From SAR86 cluster bacterium (GTDB lineage Bacteria; Pseudomonadota; Gammaproteobacteria; SAR86; D2472), in NCBI GenBank assembly GCA_029248485.1, contig JAQWJG010000055.1:1-11382 (forward strand): 11,382 nucleotides of DNA, in the 5' to 3' direction. A program made the position numbers and the translations under genes. Below the pieces are notes generated by a model. That model saw nothing but the letters and a program-made list of their open reading frames with translations. It was not told the DNA's origin and did not search any database. Shown one piece after another: positions 1-5,773 of this stretch; the stretch's first letter is position 1, and every line of letters begins with the position of its first letter.

Positions 1-1190
1 ACATCGATGCCTTTTTCTTTGGCAGCAAAGAGCTCATCTCGCATCATTTCACTGGCAATAATAGATCCTCCTGGACTGTTGACCCTGAACACAATGGCTT
101 TAGTATTTTCATCCTCATGCGCAGATCTAATTTGCTTAACCACTCCATTAGCGCCGGCTACACCCTGAGTTATTTCCCCCTCCATGATTGCACCTTCTGC
201 AGTGATAACTGCAATATGATTGTCGCTTTCTGATAACTCATCATCTATTTGTTTTGCATATTCGTTATAGGAAATAGTTTTATATGTTTCAGTTTCAGCT
301 TCCTCATCTAGACCAAATTCTTCAATCATGTATTGACGAAACTCTGGAAATGATTTGGTCCCATCAATAATATTATTTGCTTCAGCATAGGCAATATTCC
401 CAATGGCAGCTTCACCAAAAAATCCAACGTAGTCATCTGCAAAAGATTGGATATCCTCTGATTCAATCCCACGTCCTTCTGCCATAAGTGATTTCATCTC
501 ATCCCATATAGGAAAGAGCAGGGCCTCTCTCTGCATTCTGTCATTATCAGACATGCTCGATCTCCAACTTGTTTCAGTTGCCGATTTAAAATCTCCCTGT
601 GAGTAATTGTGTATAGTAATTTTAAGATTATCGAAAAGATCTTTATTGTAGTTTCGCATTCCACCAAGACCTCTGATACTTATACTTCCAACTGGATGCA
701 CCCATACTTCAGATGCCTGAGAAGCCATGAGATAAGAGGTTGTAGAAAGACGATCATTCATGGCAATCACTCTTTTACCAGACTCACGAAGTGCTTTTAA
801 TTCTTTGGCAATATTGATTGCGGTGGTAGGGCCTGCAAAGCCTGTTGCAGAAAAGTCAATAAATACAGCAGGAATCTCTTCATCTTCAGCTGCAGCTCTT
901 ATTAATTGAATAAGATCTCTTGTTTGAATTTGATCCATTGATGAGTCAGCGCCAAGCTGAGATAGAAAATCTGAGTTAAAAACCTCTTGATCAACTACAG
1001 TTCCAACAGGATCAATAAAGAGCACTCTGCCACTTGGATCTTTTACTTCAGGCCCAGAAGAGGTAAATGCCCCAATGATGATGATTGTAAAAAAGATCAA
1101 AACAAAGGCTGTACCCAGGTTCAGCATGACCGTTCTAGCTTTTTCTAGAAATCGGCCAAGCCAAGAAAAAATAGATTTAAGTGCGTTCAT
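1..1190 (-). CDS. sppA: Signal peptide peptidase SppA (protease IV), 5' part only
   Basis: This inner-membrane serine protease degrades cleaved signal peptides and other membrane-embedded peptides. The 396 complete codons visible start MNALKSIFSWLGRF. A single membrane anchor lies at about residues 22-41, followed by the N-terminal SppA domain. Lys202 in the motif QGDFKSA (codon 585-587) aligns with the general-base lysine (Lys209) of E. coli SppA. The second domain begins with the family signature NSPGGSIIASE near the window edge. The nucleophilic serine, which comes later in an ASGGYW-type motif, lies beyond position 1, so catalytic completeness cannot be judged. The start is supported by GGAGAA (minus strand, 1196-1201) five bases before the ATG. 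It lies 28 bp downstream of a small membrane-protein gene on the same strand and may be co-transcribed with it. Family assignment is firm; the protein is cut by the window. Confidence 0.95.
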   Translation of the reverse strand, partial: MNALKSIFSWLGRFLEKARTVMLNLGTAFVLIFFTIIIIGAFTSSGPEVKDPSGRVLFIDPVGTVVDQEVFNSDFLSQLGADSSMDQIQTRDLIQLIRAAAEDEEIPAVFIDFSATGFAGPTTAINIAKELKALRESGKRVIAMNDRLSTTSYLMASQASEVWVHPVGSISIRGLGGMRNYNKDLFDNLKITIHNYSQGDFKSATETSWRSSMSDNDRMQREALLFPIWDEMKSLMAEGRGIESEDIQSFADDYVGFFGEAAIGNIAYAEANNIIDGTKSFPEFRQYMIEEFGLDEEAETETYKTISYNEYAKQIDDELSESDNHIAVITAEGAIMEGEITQGVAGANGVVKQIRSAHEDENTKAIVFRVNSPGGSIIASEMMRDELFAAKEKGID

Positions 1191-1218
1191 AGATATTCTC
1201 CAGAGTGAATAAAAAAAA

Positions 1219-1434
1219 TTAAAGGATTAAAAAACTAAAAAGGGTTGAAACGATAGCTCCAACCAATGCTGTCAGAACCATGATCAAAACAAAAGCAAAA
1301 GTTAGCACCACCACAGCCATTGAAAAGATAAAAGCGAGGAGGGTAAAAAATAATGCAAAAATTTTAGCAATGATTGACGCTCCACAAATTGCTATTGTTA
1401 CACCAGCAATAATTAATAAGACCAAAGTGATCAT
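1219..1434 (-). CDS. Small hydrophobic membrane protein, 71 aa
   Basis: I do not recognise this family. Almost the whole 71-residue product is hydrophobic: two to three membrane spans (about residues 2-20, 22-43 and 45-70), very few charged residues and no cysteine pair or catalytic motif. It is likely a real gene. It has a good ribosome-binding site (GAGGAAG, minus strand, 1439-1445) inside the preceding XRE gene, and its ATG overlaps the stop of that gene in an ATGA arrangement (1431-1434), typical of translational coupling. It therefore appears to be the third gene of an operon with the XRE repressor and the four-span membrane protein. The function is unknown; acting in the membrane together with the 152-residue protein is only an inference from position. 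Confidence 0.75.
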   Translation of the reverse strand: MITLVLLIIAGVTIAICGASIIAKIFALFFTLLAFIFSMAVVVLTFAFVLIMVLTALVGAIVSTLFSFLIL

Positions 1435-1631
1435 TTTTCTTCCTCATAAATAAATATTTGTTCCAATGGAACATTAAAGTGCTTGGTCATTTTCATCACT
1501 AATTTTAATGATGGGTCAAATTTCCCTGTTTCAATTGAGTTTATGGTTTGCCTGCTAACTTTAAGAATTGAAGCCAAATCATCTTGGCTGATATTTTCTT
1601 TTTGGCGCAACTCTTTAAGGTTATTTTTCAT
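1431..1631 (-). CDS. Small XRE-family HTH regulator (YozG-like)
   Basis: This 66-residue DNA-binding protein is made almost entirely of one Cro/C1-type helix-turn-helix domain (about residues 4-60). The core SQDDLASILKVSRQTINSIE followed by GKFDPSLKL is the classic pattern of the short XRE regulators that sit beside membrane-protein genes. There is no ligand-binding or dimerisation domain beyond the HTH and a short acidic tail (IYEEEK). The ATG lies 4 bp after the stop of the upstream membrane-protein gene with no clear Shine-Dalgarno sequence, so translation is probably coupled. Its stop overlaps the start of the next gene by 4 bp. It probably represses its own operon through the palindrome at 2220-2256, which covers the operon promoter. 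That regulatory link is inferred from position and symmetry. Confidence 0.93.
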   Translation of the reverse strand: MKNNLKELRQKENISQDDLASILKVSRQTINSIETGKFDPSLKLVMKMTKHFNVPLEQIFIYEEEK

Positions 1632-1635
1632 TCAA

Positions 1636-2094
1636 TTATTCAGCAATATATTTTTTATAAAAGTAATAACCACCAAATCCAGTACCAGCTGCAAATGCTA
1701 GAAAGAATTCATAAAAAGTTGGCTGATAATTAAAGTAGGGCGCCAGCACAGTTACTATTGAACCAAGCACCAAAAAACCATAGGCGCCACCAGCAAACGT
1801 AAAGTTGTGATAGCTTTTGTAGAAATCATCTTGGGCGCTATAGAATTTCTTATAAAAGTAAGCTCCGATTAAAAAAAACAGAATCATTAATATTCTAATA
1901 AAAAGAAGCCCAGTTTCTGAAATCCATGAGTCCGTGATTGGCTCGTTTCCAAGAAAACCAATGTGGGACAAGTGCATCCCCCAAAATATAGAGGCTACGA
2001 AACCAAACACCAATGAAGTTAAAAAGTTTTTTTTGTCAACAGGATTCAAAGATTTAATATCAATCCACATGCCCTTATGTACAATTTTTGCCAT
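1636..2094 (-). CDS. Four-span membrane protein of the XRE module
   Basis: This 152-residue integral membrane protein has no assigned function. Predicted spans lie at about residues 24-41, 62-80, 102-120 and 127-146. A polar stretch with SAQDDFYKSYHN (about 86-97) lies between spans 2 and 3, ahead of a glycine-rich third span (AGGAYGFLVLGS). The layout resembles the small DUF2178-like membrane proteins commonly encoded next to short XRE regulators, but I cannot confirm the family. It is the first gene of the module: an AAAGAGATG-type ribosome-binding region precedes the ATG, and about 114 nt of leader separate it from the predicted start of transcription near 2208. The XRE gene follows after 4 bp. 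The family name is uncertain; that it is a real membrane protein is likely. Confidence 0.85.
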   Translation of the reverse strand: MAKIVHKGMWIDIKSLNPVDKKNFLTSLVFGFVASIFWGMHLSHIGFLGNEPITDSWISETGLLFIRILMILFFLIGAYFYKKFYSAQDDFYKSYHNFTFAGGAYGFLVLGSIVTVLAPYFNYQPTFYEFFLAFAAGTGFGGYYFYKKYIAE

Positions 2095-2120
2095 TTTACA
2101 TCTCTTTAATATTCTCTTTA

Positions 2121-2212
2121 AAAATATAACGTTTGCATTTTTTTAACCATAGAGGATTTGATCTTGGAACTTCTAGGGAGTTTCTTAACCACAGATGCAA
2201 ACGTTATATTTT
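2121..2212. repeat. 18-bp perfect inverted repeat in the XRE-module leader
   Basis: The arm AAAATATAACGTTTGCAT at 2121-2138 has its exact reverse complement at 2195-2212, with 56 bp between. Each arm has the self-complementary core AACGTT. Just inside the repeat, TTAACCATAG (2143-2152) and TTAACCACAG (2185-2194) form a direct repeat 42 bp apart. The right-hand arm lies across the predicted transcription start of the minus-strand operon and the left arm lies shortly before the ribosome-binding site. The leader RNA could thus fold into a long stem, or the arms could be paired protein-binding sites (centres 74 bp apart). The identity of the arms is seen directly; the role is inferred. Confidence 0.85.
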
Positions 2213-2214
2213 GT

Positions 2215-2243
2215 ATGATATGTAAAGTTTACTTGACTGTCAA
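2215..2243 (-). promoter_or_regulatory. Sigma-70 promoter of the XRE module
   Basis: On the minus strand, a perfect -35 hexamer TTGACA (2238-2243) is followed by a 17-bp spacer and TATCAT (2215-2220), five of six matches to the -10 consensus. Transcription would start near 2208 and read the membrane protein, XRE and 71-aa genes. The -35 and the whole spacer lie inside a palindrome (2220-2256), so a bound repressor would block polymerase. This is among the best-matching promoters in the window. Confidence 0.75.
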
Positions 2244-2256
2244 GTTTACTTTACAT
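2220..2256. promoter_or_regulatory. Palindromic operator over the XRE-module promoter
   Basis: This 37-bp imperfect palindrome has a single central base (2238) and pairing at 16 of 18 positions; the two mismatches are at the fourth and fifth positions from the outer ends of the core halves. The inner part ACTTGAC-T-GTCAAGT is perfectly symmetric, and the heptamer GTTTACT also occurs as a direct repeat (2227-2233 and 2244-2250). It overlaps the last codons and stop of the DUF2069 gene and covers the -35 and spacer of the module promoter. It is the natural candidate for the XRE protein's own operator; binding itself is inferred. Confidence 0.65.
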
Positions 2257-2572
2257 TTAATTGTTCGCGTGCTGCATAGACTGCCACTAAGAAAAGGGCA
2301 ACGATCTCAATTAACTCTAACCAGCTTAGCAAACTGGCATCTGGCAAGCCAAAAACAATAAGACATGTGCTCATAAAATAGATCAAAATAATGAACCCAA
2401 AGATTTGATAAAGTTTTGCTGAGGGATTCTTATAAGCTAGATAGCCAAAGATTATCAAAGGCAGTGACCAGATACATATACCTATCATCGGAGTCCCTAT
2501 TAATAGCCCTTGAAATAAATGAGTGACAAGCAGTGCACTGATTAATAAGAGAAAGTATTTTCTAAGATTCAT
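2246..2572 (-). CDS. DUF2069 family membrane protein
   Basis: This 108-residue inner-membrane protein has four predicted spans (about residues 5-25, 28-46, 54-75 and 80-100) and a short polar C-terminus (REQLNVK). Length, topology and the position immediately downstream of wrbA match the DUF2069 family, which often accompanies wrbA in gammaproteobacteria. No biochemical function is known to me. The ATG lies inside the end of wrbA (11-bp overlap) with only a weak ribosome-binding site, so translation is probably coupled to wrbA. The stop codon falls inside the palindromic operator of the next operon, so the two transcription units physically overlap. Confidence 0.75.
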   Translation of the reverse strand: MNLRKYFLLLISALLVTHLFQGLLIGTPMIGICIWSLPLIIFGYLAYKNPSAKLYQIFGFIILIYFMSTCLIVFGLPDASLLSWLELIEIVALFLVAVYAAREQLNVK

Positions 2573-3167
2573 CTTTATTTAATTGCATTATTAGCTCCGC
2601 CATTCTGGTACCTGTTGCGACAGCAATTTCTTTTTCATCAGAAGTTAAAATTCCTGATGGATTGCTATTAGCAACATGAGAAGGACCATAAGGAGTTCCA
2701 CCACTTTTGGTATTGTTAAGCCCAGGAATAGAATAGGGCGCACCAACAAAGATCATGCCTTGATGGAGCATGTAAGTCATAAGATTAAACAATGTAATCT
2801 CTTGGCCGCCATGCTGAGATCCTGTTGAGGTAAAAACACAGCCTAACTTATCTTCTAATTCATGGTTTGACCATACATCTCCAGTCGAATCTAGGAAATA
2901 TTTAAGTGGTGCTGCCATAGAGCCAAATCTGGTTGGTGAGCCAAGTGCCAATCCAGAACAATGAACAAGATCTTCTTTGGTGCAGTAAATTTCACCCTCA
3001 TTTGGTATATTTGGTTCGGCTGCTTCTGCTACTGAGGAGACTTTCGGCACTGTTCTTATTTTAACCTCAAGACCTTTTTTCTCTGCACCATCAGCGATAG
3101 CATGAGCTAAATTTCTCACAGCTCCTGTTGCTGAATAAAATAAGATTAGAAGATATTTTTGATGCAT
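2562..3167 (-). CDS. wrbA: WrbA-type NAD(P)H:quinone oxidoreductase
   Basis: This cytoplasmic flavodoxin-like FMN enzyme reduces quinones by two electrons and so avoids semiquinone radicals; it is linked to oxidative stress. The 201-residue product has the FMN-binding landmarks in order: the phosphate loop YSATGAV (about 11-17), GSPTRFG (77-83), the STGSQHGGQE loop (114-123) and GGTPYGPSH (156-164). Length is normal for the family. I chose the ATG at 3167 because AAGGAAA lies seven bases upstream on the minus strand and the N-terminus MHQKYLLILFYS fits the first beta strand. A longer reading from a TTG at 3185 would add six residues and has no ribosome-binding site. The gene is divergent from the TlpA-like gene, with 29 bp between start codons, and is followed by the overlapping DUF2069 gene. 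Confidence 0.95.
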   Translation of the reverse strand: MHQKYLLILFYSATGAVRNLAHAIADGAEKKGLEVKIRTVPKVSSVAEAAEPNIPNEGEIYCTKEDLVHCSGLALGSPTRFGSMAAPLKYFLDSTGDVWSNHELEDKLGCVFTSTGSQHGGQEITLFNLMTYMLHQGMIFVGAPYSIPGLNNTKSGGTPYGPSHVANSNPSGILTSDEKEIAVATGTRMAELIMQLNKDES

Positions 3168-3185
3168 AATAGTTTCCTTTTGCAA

Positions 3186-3192
3186 TACTATA
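3186..3192. promoter_or_regulatory. Possible two-way -10 element between wrbA and tlpA-like gene
   Basis: TACTATA reads as a -10 hexamer on both strands: TACTAT on the plus strand (3186-3191) and TATAGT on the minus strand (3187-3192). For the plus-strand gene, transcription would start at or next to the ATG at 3197, giving a leaderless message, which fits the lack of a Shine-Dalgarno sequence there. For wrbA it would leave a leader of about 13-15 nt with the AAGGAAA site. No convincing -35 is visible on either side, so this is tentative. Confidence 0.35.
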
Positions 3193-3196
3193 AAAC

Positions 3197-3649
3197 ATGA
3201 AATTTAAATTACCATTAACTTTGTTTTGTCTTTTTCTAGTTTCTTGTGAAAAGGGCGACGTGGAAATTTTTGATTCTAGGCCAATCTTTTCATCCAGCTT
3301 AAGTGGTAAGTGGGTTTTGGTAAATTATTGGGCTGATTGGTGTCCACCATGCATTAAAGAAATACCTGAAATCGTTTCTTTTTCAAAAAAGTATCCTGAG
3401 GTTGAGGTGTTTGCATTTAATTTTGATCGTCTTGAAGCTGAGGATTTAAGGCCCCAAATCAAAAAATTTGGCATTACCTATCCATCGATCATCACTCATC
3501 CTAAAACAGTATGGGGCATTCAAACGCCTAAAACACTTCCAGCTACTTATTTTATTTCTCCAGATGGAGAAATTGTTTTTGCAAGCTTAAAACCTCAAGA
3601 TGAGGCAAGTTTATCTTTAGTATATGAGGATCTACAAAATGGAGCTTAG
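3197..3649 (+). CDS. TlpA-like thiol-disulfide lipoprotein
   Basis: This envelope thioredoxin-fold protein probably reduces or exchanges disulfides in the periplasm. The 150-residue product begins with a lipoprotein signal peptide whose lipobox LVSC places the lipidated cysteine at residue 17. The thioredoxin domain follows: the active site WCPPC has its two redox cysteines at 49 and 52, preceded by the usual WAD. The conserved cis-proline is in TLPATYF (Pro115). TlpA/ResA proteins typically use such a site for cytochrome c or oxidase maturation or for oxidative protection; the exact partner cannot be told here. No ribosome-binding site precedes the ATG. The last 18 bp overlap the end of the convergent M23 peptidase gene. 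Confidence 0.9.
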   Translation: MKFKLPLTLFCLFLVSCEKGDVEIFDSRPIFSSSLSGKWVLVNYWADWCPPCIKEIPEIVSFSKKYPEVEVFAFNFDRLEAEDLRPQIKKFGITYPSIITHPKTVWGIQTPKTLPATYFISPDGEIVFASLKPQDEASLSLVYEDLQNGA

Positions 3650-4429
3650 ATAATCTTCTTGTATTAAAGACTCTGGATTCACTTTATTTCCATCAAAATA
3701 AACAGTCCAATGTAGATGAGGTCCTGTCACTCGACCGGTGGCTCCCACCAAACCTATCTCGCTTGATTGCTCAACTAAATCGCCAAGTTTTACTTTTATT
3801 TCGCTCATATGTGCATACGAAGAAAACAAGCCGTGCCCATGGTCAATGATTAAAGTTAAGCCGGTATAAAAATAATCACCTACCAAAACTACTTTACCTT
3901 TAAGGGGGGCAACGATAGACGTCCCAACAGCTCCCCGAAGGTCTAGTGCTAAATGGGCTGATCTAGCCAGTCCATTAACAAATCTTTGCTTACCAAATGG
4001 AGAAGTCACAATTCCAGGAACCGGAGCAATAAAATCAAAAGAAGGAGTAATCTCTGTTGTGGAGTTACTTAAAGCCATTTTAATTTCTGCAGCCTCTTTG
4101 TTTGCTCTAGCTTGATCTTCTTTGCTTAAGCTTACTTTGCTTTCATCGGCAATAGTAATTCTTGATTCTCCAAAGTTCACCCAATTTACTTTTACATTCA
4201 CATGGTGCCTGGTAATTACAAGATCTTGTTTAACAAAAGGGAGCCCAACTAATTGCTTTATTCCTTCTGAAGTCTTGAAGGTTAAGTCATCAGATTTTTT
4301 TTCTACTGCAGCGGGAATTGATATGATTTCTCCACTTTGACCTTCGAATAACTCATTTGCAAAAGCTTGCATGCTGGTTATTGCAAAGATAGCTAAAAGC
4401 TTAGACGCCTTAATCTTTTTTTGAAACAT
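3632..4429 (-). CDS. Periplasmic M23 (LytM-type) zinc endopeptidase
   Basis: This predicted peptidoglycan DD-endopeptidase is exported by a signal peptide (basic MFQKKIKASK, hydrophobic LLAIFAIT, cleavage after AFA near residue 25). A beta-rich N-terminal domain (about 30-125) resembles the Peptidase_M23_N domain. It is followed by the M23 domain (about 135-250). Zinc ligands are expected at His159 and Asp163 (HLALD, with alanine where HxGxD is usual) and at His240 in GPHLHW; His207 in SSYAHM is the catalytic histidine. All are present, so it is probably active. I prefer the ATG at 4429 (265 aa), which has GGAGAG ten bases upstream; a TTG at 4453 would add eight residues without a ribosome site. 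The start overlaps the end of xseA by 20 bp and the 3' end overlaps the TlpA-like gene. Confidence 0.9.
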   Translation of the reverse strand: MFQKKIKASKLLAIFAITSMQAFANELFEGQSGEIISIPAAVEKKSDDLTFKTSEGIKQLVGLPFVKQDLVITRHHVNVKVNWVNFGESRITIADESKVSLSKEDQARANKEAAEIKMALSNSTTEITPSFDFIAPVPGIVTSPFGKQRFVNGLARSAHLALDLRGAVGTSIVAPLKGKVVLVGDYFYTGLTLIIDHGHGLFSSYAHMSEIKVKLGDLVEQSSEIGLVGATGRVTGPHLHWTVYFDGNKVNPESLIQEDYLSSIL

Positions 4430-5771
4430 TTGAACTAAACTCTCCAACTGCAAGACGGGTAGTTACACTATCACCAACTTTAAGATCTTCTGTGGATTTT
4501 AAGGCTTGCCCATTCTCGTTCATTACTATTGCATAACCTCTATCAAGGACAGCCAAAGGGCTGATTGCTTTTAGGTTAGAATGCACGCTCGAAAACATCA
4601 ATTTTTTCTTATCAATTAAATTTTTGATTTGTGAATTTAAAGAGTTGAGAGTATTTGCGAGGCGATCTTCATATTTTCCAAACCTTTGTAATGCGCCTGA
4701 TTGATGTATTTGAGCAGCAGTCAGTTGAAAGCTTTGTTTTGCACCACTCATAATGTTTTGCATGATACTTGCAAGACGAATCTCAACGTTATCAAGAGAT
4801 TGTGATTGTTCCTTAAGCATGGTGAGAGGGCTCTTTAAATTTTGTGAAGCAAAGAGAATAGCCTGAGATTTTTCGGTTAATCTTGATTGTATTAGATAAC
4901 CAAGGTTTGCTTTCCATTCGTCCAGTCTGTCATTGAGTTGAAAATAATACTCTGAAACTAGTTCAGCAGCTGCTGTTGGAGTAGGAGCTCTTAAATCAGC
5001 AACAAAATCTGTAATAGTAAAATCTATCTCGTGACCAACACCAGAAATGATGGGTATAGGGAAGTCAAATATTTCCCTTGCCAAGCTTTCGTTATTAAAT
5101 GCCCATAAGTCCTCAATAGATCCCCCGCCTCGACATATCAAAATTACATCAAAAGCATTGTCAGGATTAAGATTGTTAAAGTTTAAAGTGTTTTGCAAAG
5201 CTTCAATTAATGCCCTAGGAGCGGTATCTCCCTGAACCGTTGCAGGGATTAAAGACACTTGGCTAATTGGAGCACGCCTTTGAATGGTGGTGAGGATATC
5301 TTGAAATGCTGCAGTAGATTCAGAGGTGATTACTCCTATGTGTTTGGGTTGTGTAGGAATTTGCTTTTTAATTTCTTGGGCAAAAAGACCTTCAACATCT
5401 AATTTTTTCTTGAGGTCTTCAAATTGCTGCATCAGATTGCCGGCGCCTGCAGGCTGCATTGAGCTGACGATCAATTGATAATCCCCACGAGGAGCATAGA
5501 GGCTGACTTGCCCTTTTAAAATACATTGATCTCCATTCTGGGGCTCAAAGTTTAATCTTAAATTTTGATTTCTAAACATGGCGCAGCGAATAGCCCCATC
5601 TTCATCTTTTAAGGTAAAGTAAATATGCCCAGAAGAGGGGCGTGCTATGTTTGAAATTTCTCCTAAGACAGACACACCTCTAAATTGATTTTCTAAAAGT
5701 TTTTTTGCCTGTTGGTTTAGTTGCCCAACAGAGATAATTTCATCGCCTTGTTCTACAATGTCAGCACACAT
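4410..5771 (-). CDS. xseA: Exodeoxyribonuclease VII large subunit
   Basis: This is the catalytic subunit of exonuclease VII, which with XseB degrades single-stranded DNA to short oligonucleotides. The order is: an OB-fold nucleic-acid-binding domain (about residues 13-105, containing VLGEISNIARPSSGHIYFTLKD), the catalytic domain with KHIGVITS, RGGGSIEDLWAFN, GVGHEIDFT and LRAPTPTAAAE, then a long helical, coiled-coil-like region (about 275-400), and the C-terminal LDRGYAIV segment. The ATG at 5771 gives 453 residues, close to the 456 of E. coli; an ATG at 5795 and a GTG at 5813 would give longer products. No Shine-Dalgarno sequence precedes any of these starts. No xseB is visible nearby. The M23 gene overlaps its 3' end, and the EamA gene diverges after 2-17 bp. 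Confidence 0.95.
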   Translation of the reverse strand: MCADIVEQGDEIISVGQLNQQAKKLLENQFRGVSVLGEISNIARPSSGHIYFTLKDEDGAIRCAMFRNQNLRLNFEPQNGDQCILKGQVSLYAPRGDYQLIVSSMQPAGAGNLMQQFEDLKKKLDVEGLFAQEIKKQIPTQPKHIGVITSESTAAFQDILTTIQRRAPISQVSLIPATVQGDTAPRALIEALQNTLNFNNLNPDNAFDVILICRGGGSIEDLWAFNNESLAREIFDFPIPIISGVGHEIDFTITDFVADLRAPTPTAAAELVSEYYFQLNDRLDEWKANLGYLIQSRLTEKSQAILFASQNLKSPLTMLKEQSQSLDNVEIRLASIMQNIMSGAKQSFQLTAAQIHQSGALQRFGKYEDRLANTLNSLNSQIKNLIDKKKLMFSSVHSNLKAISPLAVLDRGYAIVMNENGQALKSTEDLKVGDSVTTRLAVGEFSSNVSKKD

Positions 5772-5773
5772 AA

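Noticed and set aside
609..800. Plus-strand open frame antisense to sppA
   Set aside because: The sppA frame here carries the catalytic lysine motif; the antisense frame has no ribosome site or family resemblance.
2121..2212. Inverted repeat as ends of a small transposable element
   Set aside because: No target-site duplication flanks the arms and there is no coding remnant between them; a local regulatory role fits better, though a genome search would be decisive.
2121..2212. Inverted repeat as an intrinsic terminator of the wrbA operon
   Set aside because: The loop would be 56 nt and the stem AT-rich, which is unlike an efficient terminator.
2158..2361. Plus-strand open frame of 67 codons
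   Set aside because: It crosses the palindromic operator and the 3' part of the DUF2069 gene antisense, with no ribosome site and no protein-like pattern.
3168..3185. Longer WrbA start at a TTG
   Set aside because: No ribosome-binding site; the ATG at 3167 has AAGGAAA at the right distance and fits the family N-terminus.
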